Shown here: positions 1 through 4,840 of the stretch, piece after piece
How the letters are laid out: every line of letters begins with the position of its first letter
How positions within the stretch are numbered: position 1 is the stretch's first letter
NCBI GenBank assembly: GCA_030146405.1
Contig: JASLBS010000259.1
Location: forward strand, 1-8,339
DNA length: 8,339 nucleotides
Reading direction: 5' to 3'
Origin: Arthrobacter sp.
GTDB taxonomy: Bacteria > Actinomycetota > Actinomycetes > Actinomycetales > Micrococcaceae
The notes under the pieces: model-generated
Told to the model about the DNA's origin: nothing
The model's input: the letters and a program-made list of their open reading frames with translations, nothing else
The model's database searches: none
Made by a program: the position numbers and the translations under genes

Positions 1-30
1 CCTGCAGTGGTCCGGGAGGACCACTGCAGG
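1..30 (-). terminator. Hairpin terminator of the envelope-protein gene
   Basis: A perfect 13-bp inverted repeat (arms 1-13 and 18-30, arm sequence CCTGCAGTGGTCC) with a 4-nt loop lies 19 bases past the stop codon of the minus-strand envelope-protein gene. The stem is GC-rich and stable. Any U-run would lie beyond the left edge of the window and cannot be seen, so this may be a U-less actinobacterial-type terminator. It could also serve a convergent gene outside the window, because the stem is symmetric. Confidence 0.65.
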
Positions 31-49
31 AGCCGGGACAGGAGGCGTA

Positions 50-1000
50 CTAGCGCTGGGCGCGCTCGAGGCGACGCATGCGTGCGCCGGTGGCCACGGG
101 AACCGCGACCCCTACTGCCAGGAGAGCCGCGATGAGGGTGACAGCTGCACTGTTGTCCTCGGTGTTCACAGCGGTCTGGACGTTCAGGCCCTTGTTGGTT
201 CCTGTGACCGGAGCAACGACGACGGGAGCCGGGGTCACCACGACGGGCGCGGGCGTCACGACCGTGACATCGGTGACCACCGGCGCCGGTGCTACAGGAG
301 CGACCGGGACCACGGGGGTCACGGGAACCGCGATCGGGACCACCGGGTCGACGCCGATGGCGCTGGCGTCACAGGCGGCGAGGAAGGCCTTGAACAGCTC
401 GACGATCTGGGCGGCGAGTACCTCGTCGCCTCCGAGCTGGGCGATCAGGGTGTCGGCCTCGAATGCTGCAGCATCCAGGTTGGCCTCGGCGGCGACATAG
501 GCGTCCGTCAGAAGCGCATTGTTGAAGGCTGTTACGGCAGGCTCAGCTACGTCATCTGCCGCAACCAGTTGGTTGTAAGCGACGTTCTCCGCCTCCTGAG
601 CCGTGACGACACGATCGGCCAATTCTTGGGAACCGTCGAGTTCGAACTGCGCTACGGCATCAGCGACTTCTGTCCGCGCGACGAAGTACGCGGCTTCAGC
701 TTCCTCCGCCGCAACAACAGCTGCATCTGCGGCCAGACCCAGTCCCTCGAGGTTCAGCTCCACCGACACAGCGAGGAAGTTCTCGGTTGCGGAGACGATG
801 TTCGCCACGGCCACCTCGAGCTGGCTGACGAAGGTGAGGTCGATACCGGCGGCACCCAGTGCTGCGTTGAACTGTACTGAGGCATCGAGGCATACCGCGT
901 CACCCGGTGCAGCGGTAGCTGCGGGAGCGCCGAGGAAGAGTCCACCGGCAAGAAGGGTGGCTGTCGATCCGGCAGCAGCCCATTTTTTCGCAACGATCAT
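50..1000 (-). CDS. Secreted, probably envelope-anchored Ala/Val/Pro-rich protein
   Basis: A 316-aa protein of unknown function. ATG at 998-1000 is chosen because it opens a clear signal peptide (KK at 5-6, hydrophobic core about 8-24, APAATA cleavage near residue 30) and has AGGAG at 1011-1015, 10 nt upstream; a longer frame from TTG at 1114 would bury the signal. Mature order: an Ala/Glu-rich, probably helical domain about 33-215 with only two cysteines (C37, C210, a possible disulfide); a Pro/Val spacer 218-265 with two TPAPVVV units; the motif KGLNVQTAVN at 270-279; a membrane segment about 284-305; and the basic tail RMRRLERAQR. Motif, helix and positive tail copy the layout of sortase substrates, but there is no LPXTG. 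The helix alone could anchor it. It has its own promoter, operator-like sites and terminator. No enzymatic domain was recognised. Confidence 0.85.
   Translation of the reverse strand: MIVAKKWAAAGSTATLLAGGLFLGAPAATAAPGDAVCLDASVQFNAALGAAGIDLTFVSQLEVAVANIVSATENFLAVSVELNLEGLGLAADAAVVAAEEAEAAYFVARTEVADAVAQFELDGSQELADRVVTAQEAENVAYNQLVAADDVAEPAVTAFNNALLTDAYVAAEANLDAAAFEADTLIAQLGGDEVLAAQIVELFKAFLAACDASAIGVDPVVPIAVPVTPVVPVAPVAPAPVVTDVTVVTPAPVVVTPAPVVVAPVTGTNKGLNVQTAVNTEDNSAAVTLIAALLAVGVAVPVATGARMRRLERAQR
206..349 (-). repeat. Pro/Val-rich low-complexity spacer with tandem TPAPVVV units
   Basis: This encodes residues 218-265 of the envelope protein, mostly Pro, Val, Ala and Thr. Two adjacent heptads TPAPVVV (residues 249-262) correspond to two 21-bp units at 215-235 and 236-256 that match at about 16 of 21 bases, so the repeat is visible in DNA as well as in protein. 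Such segments typically act as extended cell-wall-spanning spacers, and copy number may vary between strains. Confidence 0.7.
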
Positions 1001-1069
1001 GTGTGCGCGTCTCCTGAAACACGTAGTTCCCCCGGGTGACTCCCGACGGTGCAGCGTGCGGCGCCACAC

Positions 1070-1105
1070 GCAAACGGCGCCCCTCGTGGAGAGGTCGCCG
1101 TTTGC
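1070..1105 (-). promoter_or_regulatory. Strong hairpin in the 5' leader of the envelope-protein gene
   Basis: The arms GCAAACGGCG and CGCCGTTTGC (1096-1105 and 1070-1079) pair perfectly over 10 bp. The enclosed 16 nt contain a nested CCTC/GAGG stem with a 5-nt loop, making a long stacked hairpin in the transcript about 70 nt before the start codon. It is not followed by a U-run, so it looks like an mRNA-stability or regulatory element, not a terminator. It does not match a riboswitch class I can name. Confidence 0.5.
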
Positions 1106-1187
1106 CGGGTGCAACGATCCGCAGATCGCGCTATTTCAGGGCAGAGTTGTGAGACCTACGATCACCCCAGCGATCACTGTATGTCTC

Positions 1188-1216
1188 AACCTAGAGTGTT
1201 CGGACACCCTAGGCAA
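1188..1216 (-). promoter_or_regulatory. Predicted promoter of the envelope-protein gene
   Basis: On the minus strand TTGCCT (1211-1216) and TAGGTT (1188-1193) are separated by exactly 17 bp, a reasonable primary sigma-factor promoter. Transcription would begin near 1181 and give a leader of about 180 nt. The -35 hexamer is better than the -10. The call is supported by the operator-like palindrome filling the spacer and the tandem half-sites just upstream. Confidence 0.5.
1190..1213. promoter_or_regulatory. Palindromic operator-like site in the promoter spacer
   Basis: The arms CCTAGAGTGT (1190-1199) and ACACCCTAGG (1204-1213) are complementary at 9 of 10 positions around a 4-bp centre (TCGG). 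The site lies between, and partly over, the predicted -35 and -10 boxes, the classic place for a dimeric repressor to block RNA polymerase. I cannot name the regulator. Confidence 0.5.
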
Positions 1217-1238
1217 CGACAATGAGGATCCGAATCGC

Positions 1239-1263
1239 ATAACAGTTGGGAAACAACCGTAAC
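1239..1263 (+). promoter_or_regulatory. Tandem TAAC/GAAAC/GTAAC half-sites (GlnR/MtrA-like)
   Basis: The plus strand reads ATAAC (1239-1243), six bases, GAAAC (1250-1254), four bases, GTAAC (1259-1263). The first pair fits the actinobacterial GlnR box pattern gTnAC-n6-GAAAC, which overlaps with sites used by MtrA in Streptomyces; both are OmpR-family regulators that bind direct repeats about 11 bp apart. The group starts 23 bp upstream of the predicted -35, a suitable place for an activator. An envelope-protein target fits MtrA better than nitrogen control. Which protein binds is inference. Confidence 0.4.
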
Positions 1264-1321
1264 TTCGAGACGGAACGCACCTCGGCATGCCATCCGGTGG
1301 AAGGGCTCGACACCCTTGCTC

Positions 1322-1888
1322 CTACGATCCTGCTGCCAACCCGCGAGCGGCCCGCACGTATCCGGCCAGGACGAAGCGCTGCGTCAGGCGCGTGATCGGC
1401 GCTGCCAGCCGGTACAGGAGGCTCGCCGGAAGGCTGTAGGCGGAGCAGATGAAGAACAGACGATGGTCCTCGGACAACTCGGCGTAGAACCCTTCCTCGC
1501 CCCGCACCGGGTGCCCGGGCAGGGTCCCGTACCCGAACCCGCTCCGCTGTCCGGGTACCACCCGGCCTGTCGCGTCGAGCTGCGCCGCCCTCGACCAGAG
1601 GACCCTGCAGGGCGCCTTGATCCGGAACGGACCCACACCGAATCCTGAGACCACGCGCACATCGGGCGCTGCGTGCTCGGCGTCGGACTCCATGGTGAGC
1701 CCTGCACGGCGGTGCAGTTCCCAGCGGAGGATCCCGTCCGTGAGCGCCGCGAAAGCTGCCGGCGCATCCGGGCAGACGATCTCATGCCGCTCCACCATCA
1801 CGGTGTAACCCGCCGGCCAACCGCCGTCGAGTGGCTGCGGGAACGGGCGGTCGGTCGCCCCGCGCTCCGTGTATGTGAACTGCTCCAT
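1322..1888 (-). CDS. DUF1990 (UPF0548) family protein
   Basis: A 188-aa soluble protein with no signal peptide or membrane helices. It belongs to DUF1990, a family found in actinobacteria and plants whose function is unknown. Family hallmarks seen are RWELHRRAGL (55-64), VGPFRIKAPCRV (85-96) and GFGYGTLPGHP followed by RGEE (117-132), then a C-terminal YSLPASLLYRLA segment. The ATG at 1886-1888 is preferred over a longer frame upstream because the extension (to 2041) is Arg/Pro-rich nonsense overlapping mrpG, and GGGAAGG sits 6 nt before this ATG. It starts 46 bases after mrpG with no terminator visible in the gap, so it is probably the last cistron of the mrp transcript. Whether it helps the antiporter is not known. 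Confidence 0.9.
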   Translation of the reverse strand: MEQFTYTERGATDRPFPQPLDGGWPAGYTVMVERHEIVCPDAPAAFAALTDGILRWELHRRAGLTMESDAEHAAPDVRVVSGFGVGPFRIKAPCRVLWSRAAQLDATGRVVPGQRSGFGYGTLPGHPVRGEEGFYAELSEDHRLFFICSAYSLPASLLYRLAAPITRLTQRFVLAGYVRAARGLAAGS

Positions 1889-1934
1889 GCCGTGCCTTCC
1901 CTGCCTTACGCCTGCCGGGAGAGGACCGGGGCGC

Positions 1935-2279
1935 TCAGCCCTCGGTCTTCTCCTCCTCCAGGTCGTTGATGACCGTCTCCGCCACCGGCCTGGACCCGGT
2001 GAGATATCCGGCCCTCGCCAGGGCCATGGTGCCCACCGCACCCGTGAGGAGCTGCGCCGGAATGGCGATCACCGCCTTGACCGCGTTCAGCCAGGTGAAG
2101 TCGACCAGCAGGGCGCCCAGGATGATCGACGCCACCCCGAGCCCGGCCGCTGTTCCGACGGCGCTCACCTGCAGGTAGATGTCCTTGAAGCGGATCAGGC
2201 CGATCGCCGCGACGAAGATGATGAAGGTCCCGCCGAAGATGAAGACGAATCCGAGGACCGTCATGATGGTGGCCATCAT
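1935..2279 (-). CDS. mrpG: Na+(K+)/H+ antiporter subunit G
   Basis: A 114-aa small membrane subunit of the Mrp antiporter (MnhG/PhaG family) with three predicted helices at about 4-27, 40-58 and 65-87 and an acidic, hydrophilic C-terminus. The IGLIRF...D.Y signature after helix 1 identifies it. It reads RFKDIYLQVSAVGTA where most family members have RFPD.Y.R.HA, so the proline, the Arg and the His are all replaced. ATG at 2279 overlaps the mrpF stop by four bases (ATGA) and has GAGGGG 6 nt upstream; a second ATG follows immediately. It stabilises or assembles the complex with the other small subunits. Its exact job is poorly defined in the family. Confidence 0.92.
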   Translation of the reverse strand: MMATIMTVLGFVFIFGGTFIIFVAAIGLIRFKDIYLQVSAVGTAAGLGVASIILGALLVDFTWLNAVKAVIAIPAQLLTGAVGTMALARAGYLTGSRPVAETVINDLEEEKTEG

Positions 2280-2545
2280 CGGGTACCCCTCTGGATCAGG
2301 CGGGCCAGCGACACCGTGGCGAGAAAACCGAGCACGGTGGCGATCAGGATGATGTCGAAGATCGCATCGATGCCCATCTGCAGACATGCCACCGTCGCGC
2401 TGCCCACGAAGCCGAAGAAGATCAGCTCGCCGGCAATCGCACGGCCCGCCGGGGTGGGGGCCCGGTAGACCTGCACCGCGGCGATCACCAGCGCCACGGC
2501 GATGAAGGCGATGGCGATCACGTTGACAACCAGGAAGCCGTTCAC
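2276..2545 (-). CDS. mrpF: Na+(K+)/H+ antiporter subunit F
   Basis: An 89-aa, three-helix membrane subunit (MnhF/PhaF family), the expected length. The IFDIILIATVLGFLATVSLAR block (about 61-81) aligns well with family members. The loop after helix 1, usually RGP..PDRVVALD, reads RAPTPAGRAIAGE (28-40): the highly conserved Asp of the PDR motif is Gly34, and the second Asp is Glu40. The start is GTG at 2543-2545, overlapping the mrpE stop by four bases (GTGA), with an AAGGGA-type ribosome site about 9 nt upstream. MrpF lies in the membrane arm and, in structural work on the family, near the proposed Na+ path, so the missing Asp may matter. Confidence 0.92.
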   Translation of the reverse strand: MNGFLVVNVIAIAFIAVALVIAAVQVYRAPTPAGRAIAGELIFFGFVGSATVACLQMGIDAIFDIILIATVLGFLATVSLARLIQRGTR

Positions 2546-2961
2546 GGCGTCGTCCCTTCCCCGGGGAGATCATGGCGTTCAGGTTCCGTGGGTACCCGCC
2601 GGAGCGCTGCGAGGAACCTCAGTTCCAGGTCCTCGACCTCCCTCGTGAAGGACTCGCGGTCCTCCACGAACATGCCGTGCACGTGCAGCGCGTGATTGGT
2701 GCGATCGATGGAGAGCGTGAGCGTGGCCGGCGTGATCGAGATCAACGACGCCAGGAGGGTCACCTCGGCGTCCGTCCTGGCGTGCATGGGAACCTTCACG
2801 ATCCCCGGGGACGTCACGATCCGGCGGGACAGGATCACGCCACTGATCCGGATGCTGTACCGGAACCAGTCGAGCAGGTACCAGCACACGAACCCGATGA
2901 TCCTGAAGGGCCAGGTGAGCGTGGCACGCATCGCATTCCTGCTTCCCGATGGAGTGGTCAT
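2542..2961 (-). CDS. mrpE: Na+(K+)/H+ antiporter subunit E, short form
   Basis: A 139-aa subunit of the MnhE/PhaE family. One clear membrane helix (about 15-33) is followed by the diagnostic LASLISITPATLTLSID block (70-86) and HVHGMFV (93-99). Well-studied Firmicute MrpE proteins are about 158 aa and begin with an extra hydrophobic hairpin that is absent here, so this is an N-terminally short form. It is not a truncation of this copy: the ATG at 2961 overlaps the mrpD stop by four bases, as at the other junctions. The C-terminus is a Pro/Glu-rich hydrophilic tail. Its role is structural or assembly-related in the complex; it is not itself an ion pump. Confidence 0.92.
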   Translation of the reverse strand: MTTPSGSRNAMRATLTWPFRIIGFVCWYLLDWFRYSIRISGVILSRRIVTSPGIVKVPMHARTDAEVTLLASLISITPATLTLSIDRTNHALHVHGMFVEDRESFTREVEDLELRFLAALRRVPTEPERHDLPGEGTTP

Positions 2962-4529
2962 GGAGCGAGCACCGCCTCGATATAGGTGGACGTGTCGAGG
3001 AGACCGAAGGCGGCCTGCTCGGTCAGCCCCAGCAGCAGCTGCGCCCCGAGCCCCAGCCCCAGCGTCACGCAGGCGAGGATCAGCGAGGGCAGTGCCAGGG
3101 CGAAGGGCACGCGGGTACGCGTCCGGGAGGCCAGTTCGACGGCGGCGCGCGATTCCGGATGATCCGGGTCCAGGGCGAGCGGGTGCGTGATGCCGGCCTG
3201 GTACTCGTTGGCCCGCTCCTCGAGCCCCTCCGGTTCGGAGCCGTTGAAGACACCGTTCCAGATCTTGAGCATGGAGAGGATGGTGAAGAGGCTCACCACG
3301 AGGGCCACGACGGCCACGATCAGCGCGCCGTCCGCCACGGCTGCGGTGATGAGCGAGAGCTTGGCCACGAATCCCGAGAACGGCGGCAGGCCGGCCAGCG
3401 AGAGGGCCGCGGCGATGAAGGCTGCGGCGATCACGGGCTCACGTTTCGCCATCCCGCCGAGCTCGTCGATCTCGCCGGTCCCGTAGGTCTCCTCCAGGGC
3501 CCCCGTGGAGAGGAACAGGGATGCCTTCACGATCATGTGGTGGAGCAGATAGAAGATGGCCGCGGTGAGGCCCAGGACCGAGAACAGCCCCACGCCCACG
3601 AGGATGTATCCGATCTGACTGACCATGTGGAAGACGAGCACCGATCGCGTGGTGCTCTCCCCCATGGCGCCGAAGACACCCACCAGCATGGTCAGCGACG
3701 TGATCACCAGGGCGATCCACAGATAGGTGTTGTCGCCGTCGAACACCACCGCGTATATGCGGTAGATCGCATATACAGCCACCTTCGTGTGGAGACCCGA
3801 GAACAGGGCGGTCACCACCGGCGAGGTGAAGGTGTAGGTGCGGGCCAGCCAACCATGCACCGGGAACACCGCCGCCTTGACCGCGACGGCCGAGAGGGCC
3901 ACTCCGGTGGCGATGGCCACCGTCGTCGACTCCGCTGCCGCTCCACTGAGCTCGGCGAGGTTCACCGTGCCCGTCACCGCATAGATCAGACCCACACCCA
4001 TGAGGAAGAGGGTGCTGGCCAGCAGGTTCACGGTGACGTACAAGCGCCCGCCGTTGATGGTGCTGCGATTGCTCATCATGATGAGTAGACCGTAGGAGGG
4101 CAGCAGCATCACCTCGATGAAGACGAACAGGTTGAACAGGTCCGCGGTGAGCAACGCACCGGACACCCCTGCTCCGAGCACCAGGACGAACGGGGAGAAG
4201 AAGTGCCCGCGGGCCTCGCGGGTGACGATGGCGAACTGCATGCAGACCACCATCAGCAGGCAGGCCACGGTGAGCACCAGCGCCGAGAAGATGTCCACCA
4301 CGAAGGGGATCGAGATACCGTTCGGCCACAGTGCCAGGCGGTGGGCGTAGGCCTCGCCGTCCGCCGTCGCGATCACCAGCAGGACGGCGCCGGCCAGCAT
4401 GGCGCCCAGTGTGCCGAGCGTCAGTGCGTGGCGGAGCGGCGCGTGGTTGCGCACCACCACGAGAACGGCCACGACGAGCAGGGGCACCGCGGTGTACAGG
4501 GGCAGCAGGACGCCGATCAGGTTATCCAT
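2958..4529 (-). CDS. mrpD: Na+(K+)/H+ antiporter subunit D, complex-I-like proton channel subunit
   Basis: A 523-aa polytopic protein, the usual MrpD length, with about 14 helices. It is homologous to the NuoM/NuoN proton-pumping subunits of complex I. Conserved functional residues are present: E139 in LFVFIEVMLLPSYG, K218 in VKAAVFPVHGWL, K249 in LHTKVAVYAIYR, H330/H331 and K335 in LLHHMIVKASLFL, and K390 in GFVAKLS. The GLPPFSGF motif (380-387) is also typical. A hydrophilic loop of about 45 residues (429-473) precedes the last helix region. ATG at 4529 shares one base with the mrpC stop (TGATG), with GAGGA about 9 nt upstream. It works with MrpA in coupling proton flow to Na+ or K+ export. 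Cation choice cannot be read from the sequence. Confidence 0.96.
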   Translation of the reverse strand: MDNLIGVLLPLYTAVPLLVVAVLVVVRNHAPLRHALTLGTLGAMLAGAVLLVIATADGEAYAHRLALWPNGISIPFVVDIFSALVLTVACLLMVVCMQFAIVTREARGHFFSPFVLVLGAGVSGALLTADLFNLFVFIEVMLLPSYGLLIMMSNRSTINGGRLYVTVNLLASTLFLMGVGLIYAVTGTVNLAELSGAAAESTTVAIATGVALSAVAVKAAVFPVHGWLARTYTFTSPVVTALFSGLHTKVAVYAIYRIYAVVFDGDNTYLWIALVITSLTMLVGVFGAMGESTTRSVLVFHMVSQIGYILVGVGLFSVLGLTAAIFYLLHHMIVKASLFLSTGALEETYGTGEIDELGGMAKREPVIAAAFIAAALSLAGLPPFSGFVAKLSLITAAVADGALIVAVVALVVSLFTILSMLKIWNGVFNGSEPEGLEERANEYQAGITHPLALDPDHPESRAAVELASRTRTRVPFALALPSLILACVTLGLGLGAQLLLGLTEQAAFGLLDTSTYIEAVLAP

Positions 4530-4840
4530 CAGCTACCGTCCTCGGTGTCGTCGTCGGTCTCGCTGGTGACGGCGAGCGCCGCCATGAACATGGTGATGGC
4601 GAAGGCGATCACGATCGCGGTGAGCACGAACGCCTGGGGCAGGGGATCCGCCGCCTCCGCGAGGTTCCCGTCACCGATGATCGGGATACCACGCCTCGAG
4701 GCGTTGCCCGCCGCGAACAGCAGCAGGTTCGCGGCGTGGCTGAGCACGATGAAACCGAGCACGATCCGGATCATTCCCCGCTGCAGCAGGAGGTAGATAC
4801 CTGCAGCGGTCAGCAGGCCGATGGTGAGAGCGAGCATCAT
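4529..4840 (-). CDS. mrpC: Na+(K+)/H+ antiporter subunit C, NuoK-like
   Basis: A 103-aa, three-helix subunit (helices about 2-20, 26-45, 68-91) homologous to NuoK of complex I. The canonical GIYLLLQRGMIRIVLGF (14-30), SHAANLLL (34-41) and DPLPQAFVLTAIVI (65-78) blocks are intact. An acidic tail (SETDDDTEDGS) ends the protein. The first of two adjacent ATGs (4838-4840) overlaps the mrpA stop by four bases and is 6 nt from a very good ribosome site, GGGAGGT (4847-4853), which supports it over the second ATG. It bridges the MrpA and MrpD parts of the membrane arm. Confidence 0.95.
   Translation of the reverse strand: MMLALTIGLLTAAGIYLLLQRGMIRIVLGFIVLSHAANLLLFAAGNASRRGIPIIGDGNLAEAADPLPQAFVLTAIVIAFAITMFMAALAVTSETDDDTEDGS

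Larger units (their letters stand above)
1001..1321 (-). other. Intergenic regulatory region between the DUF1990 gene and the envelope-protein gene
   Basis: This 321-bp stretch has no credible gene on either strand. In minus-strand order it holds a weak 5-bp hairpin (1301-1317, AAGGG/CCCTT arms, no U-run) after the DUF1990 stop, tandem GTAAC-like half-sites (1239-1263), a promoter with a palindrome in its spacer (1188-1216), and a roughly 180-nt leader with a strong hairpin (1070-1105). A 9-bp direct repeat GATCGTTGC (minus strand; 1111-1119 and 990-998) occurs in the leader and at the start codon. It is probably incidental. Confidence 0.7.

Noticed and set aside
1001..1114. A longer N-terminus for the envelope protein starting at TTG 1114
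   Set aside because: It would put 38 Arg-rich residues before a textbook signal peptide and would place the strong leader hairpin inside the coding region; ATG 1000 has its own ribosome site.
1001..1120. A c-di-AMP (ydaO-type) riboswitch before the envelope-protein gene, suggested by CGGGGGAACTACG and nearby CGGG stems
   Set aside because: The other conserved blocks of that class (a GGGUGAAUC-like block and the CAGCUAACC block) are absent, and the GGGGGAAC block lies too close to the start codon for a complete aptamer to fit.
1301..1317. A terminator after the DUF1990 gene (AAGGG/CCCTT hairpin)
   Set aside because: Only 5 bp with a 7-nt loop and no U-run, too weak to call.
1889..2041. A longer DUF1990 protein starting at 2041
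   Set aside because: The extra residues are Arg/Pro/Trp-rich and overlap mrpG out of frame; the family homology begins after the ATG at 1888.
2949..4088. A 379-codon plus-strand frame opposite mrpD
   Set aside because: It has the same low-complexity Glu/His/Gly/Arg composition and is a mirror of the mrpD codon pattern.
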